Source: Bdellovibrionales bacterium
GTDB taxonomy: Bacteria > Bdellovibrionota > Bdellovibrionia > Bdellovibrionales > UBA1609
Length of the DNA: 55,291 nt
Assembly (NCBI GenBank): GCA_019695175.1
Contig: JAIBAM010000015.1
Span: forward strand, 1-55,291
Direction: 5' to 3'
Shown: positions 17,948-27,307 of the stretch, piece after piece
Numbering within the stretch: position 1 is the first letter of the stretch
Layout: each line of letters starts with the position of its first letter
Position numbers and translations under genes: made by a program
The notes under the pieces: generated by a model
The model's input: the letters and a program-made list of their open reading frames with translations, nothing else
Databases searched by the model: none
Told to the model about the DNA's origin: nothing

Positions 17948-20170
17948 ATGGAAAGGATTTTAAGTTTATTATTTGTTTTTATTTTTCTTTTGGGTTGTGT
18001 GGGCGAAAAAGATCCTTACTTCAATCCCCCCGTGATTAGTATTAAAAGTGGAAAGCTGCAATGTCTCTCCAACATAGACCAAACTTTGGAGGATTTTTTT
18101 TCAGGTCAGTTGGCTGATAAAAAAAATGAAGAAAAAATTAACCAACTTTGGAACTGCGTTGACTATGCGATTTCACAATTTATGAGTTTGGTTAATGGGC
18201 AAGGGGGAAAAAATTATTCCCCCCACGAGTTGGCCAGCTTTCTAGATGAACACTTTCTGAATCGCCGGGGGCTTAATAATGAAAATGAATTTTTAGAGGA
18301 GCTCATGGAAGTAAAAAAATTGCTCATAGGTGGTTCCTCGACTTTAATTTCATTTGAAGATCTGCAACTCAGTCTTAAGGTGGTTTTTCCTGAAATCAAA
18401 CGAATTATGTTGATGCTTAATCCTCACATGGAGGTTCTTCATGGCCTTCTGGTGTCAAATAAAACCGCCCTGTCTTTAAACTCTGAAAAGGTTCAAAGGG
18501 CCTTGCAGGGGTTGCAAAAAACCAGTGAACCTTTGGCTCTCTTGTTAGAGAGGACTCAATCAAAATATTCATTTTCACATCTAATCCATTTAGTTAAAGG
18601 GTATGAAAGTTTTGTTAAAAAATCCAATTCGAACTATTCTTTAGCTCAAACTCAATTGACCTTAAATCTCCTAAGTCATGTGAGAGGATTATTTTTGGGT
18701 CCTCCCCTAGATGAGATTGAAGCCAAGGATTGGAACTTCCTATTTTCTAAATTTATAGAAGTGCTCACCTGGAGTGTGCAATTAAGAATGAGTTTTTCCT
18801 CTGAACAGTGGCAGGAAGGGTCTGGTTTAGGGACCTTAAATCAGTTGGTTGGAACGATTTTTCAGACTTTGGAACAAGGGTTGAGGTTGCAGCCAGAACA
18901 AATATTTAGTTACACGGCCATGGAAAAAATTGTTTCCATTTTGGAGCAAATGCATTTGATTCCATTAGGATTGGATGGATCAACTTTAAATGAAGTGATG
19001 ATATTACTAGGAAATCAAACTCTATCCGTTGAAGGATCAAAGGTAGGGTGGGATGAAAAGGATATTTTATTTTTACAAAATGAAGTAAAACGTTGGTTTG
19101 AAATACAAAAATTTAGTAATGAATATTTAAATCCTAAACTCAGTAAAAATATAAAAAGTGACTTGGAGTCGAATCCAATTCATGAAATGAAACAGTTGTT
19201 AGAAGGTTCTCCTTGGCCCTTAAGACTGGATGAACAAGGGCGTTTGGAGTTTAACAACAATATTAAAAACCAACAATACAACCAAAAAAGTTTAACTACT
19301 TTAAATTGGCAAAGAGCTTTGGTGCGGTTGCTTTTGAGACCCTATGGGAATTCAGAGAGTGGAGACGAAGTCACAGGTTTATCTTTAGAACAACTGAATC
19401 GTTTGGCTTCAGACTGGCATAAGCTGGCCGAAAAAATGGGTCTCTTTGATGAGGGAATGTTCGAACAATCTGCTAAAAAAATCCTTATTGAGGCCAATTT
19501 ATTTATGCCTTCTGGACAGGGCGATGGGAAATTGGATTTTATTGAAGCCGTACAGTATTTAGCTACAGTGATTTCAGGAATGAATATGGTACAGACGTAT
19601 TGGCCCTTAATTCAAGGCTCCTGTGCCAATCTTGGTGGGGACACCCATGAAGAGAAGTTCCTATTTTCCTGTGTGAATAAAGAAATATTTTTGAATAAAG
19701 ATAAAATATTGCATTCGATGCCGTTACTTCTCGGATTTACTTTGGAGGATCAGAAGGTCTGGCTCGATTATTTTTCCATGGCAAGATTGACGACGAATCG
19801 AGATGGACTAACGCAACCGGTGAGTCGCGGAGACTTAGTAGAGACAATGGTTCTTTTCCACTATATAGAAAACTTTTATGCCCGTTTTGATGCCAATCAG
19901 GATCAAAAAATAAGTGTGGAGGAAACTCTGATATCCTATCCCGTTTTTAAGGAAAACCTTAACTTGGCTTTAGGTGGTTTTCTGTCGGATACAGATTTGT
20001 TAACTCTTTATACTTACCTTTTTAAGTACGGAAACCTGCCCTTTAATGAGTTTGGCGGTTCGGTTAAGTATTTAAACTGGAAATGGAAAAGAGAGCGAAA
20101 CGAGTGGTTTTACCTAGCAGATAGGTTCAGTGTTATTAAAATTTTGGCTCAACTGAATCAATCGTTGTAA
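17948..20170 (+). CDS. Large lipoprotein with a C-terminal EF-hand loop (cassette 1)
   Basis: The 740-residue protein begins MERILSLLFVFIFLLGC, a lipoprotein signal with Cys17 as the modified residue. The body is mostly predicted helix without enzyme motifs. Near the C-terminus, residues 648-659 (DANQDQKISVEE) form a complete EF-hand loop with Asp1, Asn3, Asp5 and Glu12, so calcium binding is likely. It is paralogous to the 21915-24653 product (shared N-terminal pattern of a short helix, then L-x-x-LM-x-VK and LNP-x-M). The ATG at 17948 follows a run of nine G (17938-17946); an in-frame GTG at 17927 would put that run inside the gene. It follows the barrel gene immediately. Confidence 0.75.
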   Translation: MERILSLLFVFIFLLGCVGEKDPYFNPPVISIKSGKLQCLSNIDQTLEDFFSGQLADKKNEEKINQLWNCVDYAISQFMSLVNGQGGKNYSPHELASFLDEHFLNRRGLNNENEFLEELMEVKKLLIGGSSTLISFEDLQLSLKVVFPEIKRIMLMLNPHMEVLHGLLVSNKTALSLNSEKVQRALQGLQKTSEPLALLLERTQSKYSFSHLIHLVKGYESFVKKSNSNYSLAQTQLTLNLLSHVRGLFLGPPLDEIEAKDWNFLFSKFIEVLTWSVQLRMSFSSEQWQEGSGLGTLNQLVGTIFQTLEQGLRLQPEQIFSYTAMEKIVSILEQMHLIPLGLDGSTLNEVMILLGNQTLSVEGSKVGWDEKDILFLQNEVKRWFEIQKFSNEYLNPKLSKNIKSDLESNPIHEMKQLLEGSPWPLRLDEQGRLEFNNNIKNQQYNQKSLTTLNWQRALVRLLLRPYGNSESGDEVTGLSLEQLNRLASDWHKLAEKMGLFDEGMFEQSAKKILIEANLFMPSGQGDGKLDFIEAVQYLATVISGMNMVQTYWPLIQGSCANLGGDTHEEKFLFSCVNKEIFLNKDKILHSMPLLLGFTLEDQKVWLDYFSMARLTTNRDGLTQPVSRGDLVETMVLFHYIENFYARFDANQDQKISVEETLISYPVFKENLNLALGGFLSDTDLLTLYTYLFKYGNLPFNEFGGSVKYLNWKWKRERNEWFYLADRFSVIKILAQLNQSL

Positions 20171-20485
20171 AATATATCATTAAATAAGTAATTATTATAT
20201 GATTTTTCATTCACAAATTGCACTCTTTTAAGTTCTGTTTTGAATAGTGGATATTTAAAAACAAAAATTATAAAAATTACAATTTAAATGTAATTAATTT
20301 TAAAAATATAGATGCCATTGTGAACGGGGATCTGAACCGTTTACAATCGAGCCACTTCTTTTTTTTACACAATTATGAACACGTATTAGAAGTTAAAAGT
20401 TTCAAGCGCGTCGAACAAAGTTTAAATGTTTGTAAGAGCTTGATTTGTCGCGTTGGCATTTTGAAACCTTTCAATAAGGAATCTT
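20171..20485 (+). promoter_or_regulatory. AT-rich control region of cassette 2 with two inverted repeats
   Basis: This 315-base gap separates the two cassettes and has no gene. It holds a 7-bp inverted repeat, AATTACA (20275-20281) with TGTAATT (20289-20295), and an 11-bp near-perfect stem, ATTGTGAACGG (20317-20327) with CCGTTTACAAT (20337-20347), with one G-T pair. The ribosome site AAGGA (20476-20480) sits 5 bases before the GTG start at 20486. The repeats suggest a binding site or a structured leader; this is inferred from sequence alone. Confidence 0.4.
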
Positions 20486-21889
20486 GTGAAGCGTATTTGT
20501 TTCATTTTAGTTTTACTAATGGGGTCTCGGTTCACTTTTGCCCAATCAGGGTCTCTTTTTGTAAAAAAAACTCTCGAAGTACAGCTGTTGCAAAAACAAT
20601 ATTTAAGTGAAACGCAAAATTCCAATCAAACAAATCAATACACTTCCTTTGCGGGTGGTTTTAGTTTTGAATCTAAAGCTCAAACCCAGTGGCCATTTGG
20701 GGGCCACTTTTTAGGAATGATTTCAGTCGATGGTTCCGAGCAAGCTTACTTGGCAGCACCCGAACTGTATATGGGAGTGAGGTCTCTGGAAGAGCAGGGG
20801 TTGGGAATTATAATCGGTCGAAAAAAGCTCCAATGGAGTCAGTTTAATGAAGACTGGCGTCTTGGAATTTGGCAGCCGCAAATCCGATGGGATTACTTAC
20901 GTCCTGTTGAACAGGGGCTCACAGGATTTTTTGCCTCTGTTCGGGGTCATGACTTTAATATAACTGGATTTATTTCCCCTTTAACTCTACCGGATCAAGG
21001 GCCCAACTTTCACCTTGTTAACGGAGAGTTTGTTTCCAGCAATAGATGGTTTCGGCAACCACAGAGTCGTCATATGGTACTTCAGCAAGATCGACCTGTT
21101 AGTTATGAATTGGTCAATCCTAAGATCTCCGATATTTTATTTAACTCCGGTATGGGACTTAATATTGTACTGGGTCATATGGAGAATGGTTTTTGGCTTA
21201 ATACATCCATGGCAAATAAACCCATGAATCAAATTCATTTAGGTATTGAGGGATATCATTCGGTTTCATCCGATCGATTTATGGAATCGGTTGCAGTCAT
21301 CCACCCTATGGTGGCTCGTCATTCTGTGGTCACGGTTGAGTCTGGATTTAGTTCGGATGATTTTAGGGGATGGATTTCTTACACTGAAGAAAAACCAGAA
21401 AAACCAACTCTTCCGAGCGGATGGAGTCAGTCTGCACTTTCCAATGCAAAGTTTTATGGAGCCTCTGTATCCCACCGCCTTCCTTGGTTGGGGTGGAAAA
21501 ATCAATGGGCAAAATTGGGCTATATGTATTTAAGTGAAAGTAGAGTTTCGATGATTTCATCAGCTTCGTCATCTGGTGGGATCGGGGATGATACGTTTGA
21601 ATCGTCCTTCGATCGATATCCTTATCGCCAAGTGGTTAGTTTAGGGTGGCAAGGCAGTCTTTTGGAACAATTCAGTCAACGCATTAATTTTAAATTAAAC
21701 TATCTTTATTCTATACCGGAACGAGGCTCTTTGTTTTCTGCAGAATTGGAGTACAGTCTGAATAAAAATACCAAATGGAATCTAGGGATGGACATTTTAG
21801 GTGTTGAAACCGATGGTTCACAACGTGGACTGATGGGTCTGTATCAGAATAATGATCGCATCACTGGTGGGCTCAGTTATATTTTTTAA
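20486..21889 (+). CDS. Predicted outer-membrane beta-barrel protein (cassette 2)
   Basis: The 467-residue protein starts at a GTG with AAGGA 5 bases upstream. Its signal peptide (MKRICFILVLLMGSRFTFA-QS) has a clear cleavage site. The rest is strand-rich and ends LSYIF, a typical barrel C-terminus. It is a diverged paralogue of the 16561-17922 product, with the same conserved blocks in the same order. The tandem copies have separate upstream regions, so they may be regulated differently. A lipoprotein gene follows after 25 bases. Function unknown. Confidence 0.75.
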   Translation: MKRICFILVLLMGSRFTFAQSGSLFVKKTLEVQLLQKQYLSETQNSNQTNQYTSFAGGFSFESKAQTQWPFGGHFLGMISVDGSEQAYLAAPELYMGVRSLEEQGLGIIIGRKKLQWSQFNEDWRLGIWQPQIRWDYLRPVEQGLTGFFASVRGHDFNITGFISPLTLPDQGPNFHLVNGEFVSSNRWFRQPQSRHMVLQQDRPVSYELVNPKISDILFNSGMGLNIVLGHMENGFWLNTSMANKPMNQIHLGIEGYHSVSSDRFMESVAVIHPMVARHSVVTVESGFSSDDFRGWISYTEEKPEKPTLPSGWSQSALSNAKFYGASVSHRLPWLGWKNQWAKLGYMYLSESRVSMISSASSSGGIGDDTFESSFDRYPYRQVVSLGWQGSLLEQFSQRINFKLNYLYSIPERGSLFSAELEYSLNKNTKWNLGMDILGVETDGSQRGLMGLYQNNDRITGGLSYIF

Positions 21890-21914
21890 TAAGAAAGGTT
21901 AATTAGTTATTTGC

Positions 21915-24653
21915 ATGAAATGGTTATCTAAAAATTCAGAGTCAAAGCATTTTAAATTTTTGTGTAAGTTCTTAGTTTTTATTTTTTTACCAATCTATTT
22001 TGTCTTTTTTTTGAGCTCCTGTGGATTGAAAGTGGGAGAAAAAGCTCCCCAGGATAAGCCCATTGTCATTGGTGGCTATGCTTGTATGACAAAGGTGGGC
22101 GAAAAAGTGGAGGCCTTTTTAGGTGCGCGTCTCTCGGATGCAGATATTATTCAATTTGTAGAATGTGTACAGGAATCTTTTATTAGCTTTGGTAAGTTTA
22201 CTCGAGGTACTTATCGGGACAGTTTTACTTCAGAAGAAATTCGTACTTTCTTACATCAGTATTTTATTCGGGATCGTGAGATCAGTGATGCCTTTTTAAC
22301 AGATCTAATGGTGGTAAAACAGACCATGGTGGGGGGTCCTGCGGATCGTATCACCCGTTCTGATTTGGCGCGAGCCATTGAAATTTTAGGGTTTTTATCC
22401 CAGCAGTTCGTAAAGCTCAATCCTTACATGAAGGTTTACAATTTCAACTTAAATCTCTCCAACTTGTCTTCAGGTTTTTTTCCTAAGCCGGAGGATGAAA
22501 AACAAAATTTGGATCAGGCCACTCGTACTTTGGAAGAAGTAGGTAAAGCCATTGGTGAAAAATTCATGATGGCAGAACAAAATTATCCTTTGGAAAAAAT
22601 GGAAAGTTTTATTGACGAATTTCGTGAATTTTCTGGATGGAATAAACTTTTTCCAGATGCAAAACCTGCAAAGGTTTGGACAGATTTAATTACGATTTTT
22701 AACACCATTGTTACTGGAAATGAAAAATCTGAAGTAAGACCTCGTGATTGGCCTGTTTTATTAAGACAAATGGCCAAGTGGTATAATTTTAAATTAAAAT
22801 TGAACTACACCCTAAAGCAACCATCTCTGCTTTATGGGGACGGGTTTCAGAACTTAAAAGAGTTATTTGAAAACTTTAAAGAGATTTTGCGGTTTGGAGT
22901 GAATGCCCAATCCCCAAAAATCGTTTCCTTTTCTAAAATTAATCTGCTTATAGAAAGTTTTGAAAGGGCCAACATGTTGTTTACCATTCCCACGTTCAGT
23001 GCCTCTAAATCAAAACAAGGGGTCATTAACCCCCAGCGCATTTCTTCAGCTAGTTTGAAGACCGTCGTGGAAGTGCTTTTGCGTCGGGGATTCAGCCAAG
23101 ATCAAGTGCAAAAAGTGATAGCTAATGCTAGATCCAGTTCGGGTTTGGATGAGTTTTCCATTGTTCAGTTGGAATCTGAAGTGAATTTTTGGTTTGAAAC
23201 TCAAGAATTTATAACTAAAAATTTTAAGGATAATCAAAACTTAGATCAAGTTCTTACGGGTTTGGATCTTATTTTTGAATCTGAGGCAACTGTTGATACA
23301 TCCGTCCCGAATCCCTCGGACATCGTAAAGGATGGTCCTAGCGCTATTTTTTATTTACTTGAAGGACTTCGACCTTTTTTTAAAAAGGATGAAGATCAAA
23401 TTTCTTTATTGAACTCTTCGGATGTTAAGGTGTCTTCCCGGGCTCAGTTCCATAATTTGTCAGTAATGAATGTGATTCGAGGGTTAATTTCCCTGTTGAT
23501 GCGTGGATACAGTAATACTTCTAGTGGGAGAGGGACGTTTGGCCTGGGGAGTTTTCTTTCAAAGGGGGAATTGCGGAATTTTTATAATGAGTTTAGGGAT
23601 GTTGGGATTGAGTTTCAGCTTTTTGATCCTGCAGCTGAAGACACTCCAGAAAGGGTTTTTCGCGACTCAAAGTTATTTACTTACTCAGGGAATGGAAAGT
23701 TTCCCGAATCAAATTTGCTTCCACAATTAGGTGGGAAAATACGACTCTTTCCTGATAAAATGAGTTTTGTGGAAGCCGCTGAAATTGTCACATTTAATTA
23801 TTCGGGGGGAATGTTAGCGCAAAAAATTTATAAAGATTTAATGAATGATAATGGATCTTGTTTGGAAGCAAGTAAATCTTTGCCCCTTCTTGATAAGAAG
23901 GGGTTTGTCACGCAAAGTATTCTTGATATCCCTGGTATTGAAAAAGAATGTTATAAGAATAACTTGTTTAATATATTGATCTCCCATTTGCAAAACCTGC
24001 CTCTGCTTCAGCAGGAGTTTAACAAATTTTCTGATACTCAAAAAAATATGTTAGTAAATACTTTATTGAGCTTGGTTCCTTCTCAGCTTGGAAGAGAGAA
24101 TATTGTGGATTGGAGTCAGATAACCACAACGGCTGTGATCTTACACTATGTGGAGTCGGTTATAACTCGTTATGACTTAAATTCCGATGGTGAGTTGACA
24201 GGTGAAGAGGTTGACAGAGCCTATGAAATATTTGAACCGTTTTTATCTATTTCCTACAACCAACAACCAGGATCACTTTTGCGTAAAGGTTTCGAGTTTT
24301 TTGTTTACTGCGGACGTTTTCCAGATTTACAAAACAGTCCTGACAGGTCATACATTAATTGGGGTGAGACTCTCGTTAGATTTTCGCATTTTTATCTAGC
24401 CACCCCTAAAATAAAAATAGATAGACTTGGTTTGCTTAGTTTATTTGCACGGTTAATGTCGAGAAGTGATGTTACAAAAGCTCCACAGGAAATATCTAAA
24501 GAATCTTCGGACGCAGATCGGAGTCAATTTTGTGGTGAACAAGGAAAAAAAATAGATAAAACGCATTCTGAAGCAATCCCAATAAATGGGGGTTCACCTG
24601 GAGCAGAGGCCAGACCCCAACTTGACGAATTGATGTTGCCTTGGGGGCCCTAG
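21915..24653 (+). CDS. Large lipoprotein with a C-terminal EF-hand loop (cassette 2)
   Basis: The 912-residue protein has a Lys-rich n-region, a long hydrophobic segment and the lipobox LSSC with Cys36. It is paralogous to the cassette 1 lipoprotein but about 170 residues longer, partly through a C-terminal tail after the EF-hand. Residues 754-765 (DLNSDGELTGEE) are a canonical EF-hand loop including the central Gly. No enzyme motif is seen. The ribosome site is weak; the ATG at 21915 is chosen because it gives the full signal. A perfect 9-bp hairpin (CCCCTTCTT/AAGAAGGGG, 23883-23903) lies inside the gene. It probably works with the barrel protein encoded just upstream. Confidence 0.75.
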   Translation: MKWLSKNSESKHFKFLCKFLVFIFLPIYFVFFLSSCGLKVGEKAPQDKPIVIGGYACMTKVGEKVEAFLGARLSDADIIQFVECVQESFISFGKFTRGTYRDSFTSEEIRTFLHQYFIRDREISDAFLTDLMVVKQTMVGGPADRITRSDLARAIEILGFLSQQFVKLNPYMKVYNFNLNLSNLSSGFFPKPEDEKQNLDQATRTLEEVGKAIGEKFMMAEQNYPLEKMESFIDEFREFSGWNKLFPDAKPAKVWTDLITIFNTIVTGNEKSEVRPRDWPVLLRQMAKWYNFKLKLNYTLKQPSLLYGDGFQNLKELFENFKEILRFGVNAQSPKIVSFSKINLLIESFERANMLFTIPTFSASKSKQGVINPQRISSASLKTVVEVLLRRGFSQDQVQKVIANARSSSGLDEFSIVQLESEVNFWFETQEFITKNFKDNQNLDQVLTGLDLIFESEATVDTSVPNPSDIVKDGPSAIFYLLEGLRPFFKKDEDQISLLNSSDVKVSSRAQFHNLSVMNVIRGLISLLMRGYSNTSSGRGTFGLGSFLSKGELRNFYNEFRDVGIEFQLFDPAAEDTPERVFRDSKLFTYSGNGKFPESNLLPQLGGKIRLFPDKMSFVEAAEIVTFNYSGGMLAQKIYKDLMNDNGSCLEASKSLPLLDKKGFVTQSILDIPGIEKECYKNNLFNILISHLQNLPLLQQEFNKFSDTQKNMLVNTLLSLVPSQLGRENIVDWSQITTTAVILHYVESVITRYDLNSDGELTGEEVDRAYEIFEPFLSISYNQQPGSLLRKGFEFFVYCGRFPDLQNSPDRSYINWGETLVRFSHFYLATPKIKIDRLGLLSLFARLMSRSDVTKAPQEISKESSDADRSQFCGEQGKKIDKTHSEAIPINGGSPGAEARPQLDELMLPWGP

Positions 24654-24745
24654 GTTTGATGGCTTCGTCATTTATTCCTTGAAACTTCAGCGTTTAGCTG
24701 GAACACTTTTCTAAGGCTGGTTTCAAAATCAGGTGAAAGTCGTGT

Positions 24746-25597
24746 ATGAATGAAGCTTTTTTCCAGAGTACTTTAAAAGTAATTTTATCTCCCTTGTTGT
24801 TGAGTGCCAGTATTTTTTTGGTCGCTCAAGTTATGCCTAACAGATTTAAACATTTTTTATTTTCTTTTGGGGCTGTCTTAGGGTTTTTACTCACTTTTTT
24901 ACAAGTTGTGGGAAAGCCTAAATGGCCCTTTGTTGGAAATGTTCAGTCCTTAGTGGTGAGTTCGTTTTTTGTGGTTTTATTAGGAATGAGTGGTTCGTTA
25001 AATGCTAATTCCCAAGGAAGTTGGCTTAAACGTTATTTAATTGTTGTGTTATTGGCTTTCATAACTTTGAGGACGTTTGTAACCTCACTGTGGAGTATGA
25101 ATCAATCCTTACAAATTATAAGTTTAGTTGGATTGGGGGCCATGTTTACCTGGGCCGCTTTAGAAAAGGCCCAGCTGAGGACCTCTACCAGACTTATGGT
25201 AATGACGTTGGTCTCAATTGCTGTGGCTGTAAATATGATATTTGAAGGCAGTCTGGGGTTAGCGCAATTGACCTTAGCGGTTGCTGGGATGCTCGCACTT
25301 GCCATGGTGATTTCAGCAGTGCCCCTTTTTAAGGGTGGAGTTCATTTAGATGGATTTTTTATTTTGATTTTACTTACGTTGTGGTGTGGGCATTATTTTT
25401 ATGTAAACAAAAGTCTTGCTATAACTTGGGTTTGGATCTTTGCGCCTATTTTTATTCTGGTTTTACAAGCACTTTTTTCCATCAATTTCTATTCACTCAT
25501 CACAGAGATCGTTTTCTTTACTTTATTTTCTATTGCGCCTGTGTCTTGGGGGCTATGGCAAGCTTATGAAAGGTACAAGATGGCTGCTTCCAAATGA
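24746..25597 (+). CDS. Polytopic inner-membrane protein of unknown function
   Basis: The 283-residue product is almost entirely hydrophobic, with about nine predicted membrane segments, few charged residues and no recognisable transport or enzyme signature. It follows the duplicated barrel/lipoprotein cassettes after 92 bases on the same strand and could belong to the same transcript. I do not recognise the family. Confidence 0.6.
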   Translation: MNEAFFQSTLKVILSPLLLSASIFLVAQVMPNRFKHFLFSFGAVLGFLLTFLQVVGKPKWPFVGNVQSLVVSSFFVVLLGMSGSLNANSQGSWLKRYLIVVLLAFITLRTFVTSLWSMNQSLQIISLVGLGAMFTWAALEKAQLRTSTRLMVMTLVSIAVAVNMIFEGSLGLAQLTLAVAGMLALAMVISAVPLFKGGVHLDGFFILILLTLWCGHYFYVNKSLAITWVWIFAPIFILVLQALFSINFYSLITEIVFFTLFSIAPVSWGLWQAYERYKMAASK

Positions 25598-25782
25598 AAA
25601 TAGTTTCTAAAGATTGATGGTAGCATGTGTCTGGGATTGGGGACCGATCCCGACCCACCTTACCCCAATACCAATTAAGTCTGACAAAGACCAAAAAGGT
25701 CGGCTCGAAACAATGATATTCAACAGGCAGCAGATGCTGCGTAGATTACCTCTAGCAGCCGTGGTTTTGGATTTAGTTTTTT

Positions 25783-25814
25783 CCTCTCATAAAACCGTAT
25801 AGTTTCATGAGAGG
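25783..25814. repeat. Interrupted inverted repeat between convergent genes
   Basis: CCTCTCAT (25783-25790) pairs with ATGAGAGG (25807-25814), and the inner AAAC/GTTT adds four more pairs around a 6-base loop. It lies between the convergent membrane-protein and acyl-CoA dehydrogenase genes, where a terminator is expected, but neither strand has a T-run after the stem. The rest of the 280-base gap holds no supported gene. Confidence 0.5.
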
Positions 25815-25877
25815 AATGTCGCCATAGAATTTAAGGGACAGGAAGGTCAAGAGGGTTTTAGCCTTCCCAATCAGAAC

Positions 25878-27047
25878 TTAAGCTAACTCTAATTTAGCTA
25901 TGGTTTGTAACTGCATATTGCTGGTTCCTTCATAAATTTGACCAATTTTGGCGTCTCTAAAGAATTTCTCCACAGGGTACTCTTTGGTAAATCCGTTTCC
26001 TCCAAAAAGGTCCACAGCCTGGGAACATATTTTTTCGGCATTTCGCGAGGCCACCAGCTTGGCAATGGCGGCTTCTTGCACGAAGGGTCTGCCACAGTCT
26101 TTAAGGCGGGCTGCATTGTAAACTAAGAGTCGAGTTTGTTCTAAGAGACAACGCATTTCAGCCAATTGGAACTGCACGCTTTGGAACTGAGCGATGTTTT
26201 TACCAAATTGCTCTCGGACTTTAATGTATGTCAATGTGGCTTCATAGGCTCCCTGGGAAATTCCCAGCATTTGAGCTCCGATACCTATTCTCCCCTCATT
26301 GAGGGTCTCGATGGCAATTTTATAACCTTTACCAATTTCTCCAATGACATTAGCGAGTGGAATTTCACAGTTTTCAAATATAAGTTCGCAAGTGCTGCTG
26401 GCTCGAATTCCTAATTTATCTTCTTTTTTGCCAATTTTAAAACCCGGGGTTCCTTTCTCTACAACAAAACAAGTAATCCCCTTGTATCCTAAAGAGAGAT
26501 CCACATTGGCAAACACTAAAAATATGTCGGCTTCATTTGCATTAGTGATCCAAAGTTTGTGCCCATTGAGTACAAAATGGTCCTTTACTTTTTCGGCTCG
26601 TAATTTCAAAGCAAAAGCATCAGATCCACTTCCGGACTCACTCAAGGCATAGGCACCAATTTTCTCTTGGGATAAAAGAGGTAAATATTTTTTATTTTGT
26701 TCATTGTTGGCCCAACGTAAGAAAGCATTGGTGACCAAAGTGTTTTGCACATCTACCATAACGCTGACCGATCCATCAACTCGCCCCAGCTCTTCAACAG
26801 CAAGACAGGCCATAGTGAAACTTCCGCCGGTTCCACCAAAACTTTCTGGGGTTTCAATTCCCATTAAACCCATGGAAAAAAGCTTGGCAATGAGTTCCTT
26901 ATCCATGGCAGCTTTCTCATCCATAGAGGCTACCAGAGGTTGGACTTCACCCTCTGCAAATTCACGGACAGCCCTTCGGAAGGCCTCTTCGTCTTCGCTG
27001 AATTGAGTGATGGCAAATCTTTGGTTGTCGGTCGATGGGTTTTTCAT
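25878..27047 (-). CDS. Acyl-CoA dehydrogenase, short/branched-chain type
   Basis: The 389-residue flavoprotein oxidises acyl-CoA to the 2-enoyl-CoA in the cytoplasm, passing electrons to electron-transfer flavoprotein. It is full length: SESGSGSDAFALKLRA and the LWITNA stretch bind FAD, and the catalytic base is Glu373 in IYEGTSNMQ. The VQNTLV and ASSTCEL blocks resemble mammalian short/branched-chain dehydrogenase (ACADSB), which acts on 2-methylbutyryl-CoA in isoleucine breakdown. AAGGAGG precedes the ATG. The divergent neighbour is a B12-binding mutase subunit, consistent with propionyl-CoA from branched-chain amino acids. Substrate is inferred from similarity by eye. Confidence 0.9.
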   Translation of the reverse strand: MKNPSTDNQRFAITQFSEDEEAFRRAVREFAEGEVQPLVASMDEKAAMDKELIAKLFSMGLMGIETPESFGGTGGSFTMACLAVEELGRVDGSVSVMVDVQNTLVTNAFLRWANNEQNKKYLPLLSQEKIGAYALSESGSGSDAFALKLRAEKVKDHFVLNGHKLWITNANEADIFLVFANVDLSLGYKGITCFVVEKGTPGFKIGKKEDKLGIRASSTCELIFENCEIPLANVIGEIGKGYKIAIETLNEGRIGIGAQMLGISQGAYEATLTYIKVREQFGKNIAQFQSVQFQLAEMRCLLEQTRLLVYNAARLKDCGRPFVQEAAIAKLVASRNAEKICSQAVDLFGGNGFTKEYPVEKFFRDAKIGQIYEGTSNMQLQTIAKLELA

Positions 27048-27307
27048 GGGGGCCTCCTTATTTTCGAAAAGAGCTTATTAGTTAATCAAAAAACGACACT
27101 ACATTCGAGATCAAAGTAAAAGCAAATCAAGACGAAACCATTTTTTAAAATAAGAGTCACTATAAGTTTCTTATCTTGAGTCAAGGAATCGGTTTTTTTG
27201 AGGCTAAGGAATGGGTTCATTAGCATCCGAATAAAGTACGGCTTCCAAATTTTGCCCCGGATTATTTTTTGATGGACGAGATCTCCAATCTTCGCTAGAT
27301 TTTCGCG

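Noticed and set aside
20320-20610. 96-codon frame before the second barrel gene
   Set aside because: Runs into the barrel gene in another frame; the GTG start with AAGGA and a signal peptide is far better supported.
23883-23903. Hairpin inside the cassette 2 lipoprotein as a terminator
   Set aside because: The stem is perfect, but it is followed by TTTGTCACG, not a T-run, and lies in mid-gene.
25614-25802. 62-codon frame between convergent genes
   Set aside because: No ribosome site and it ends within the inverted repeat.
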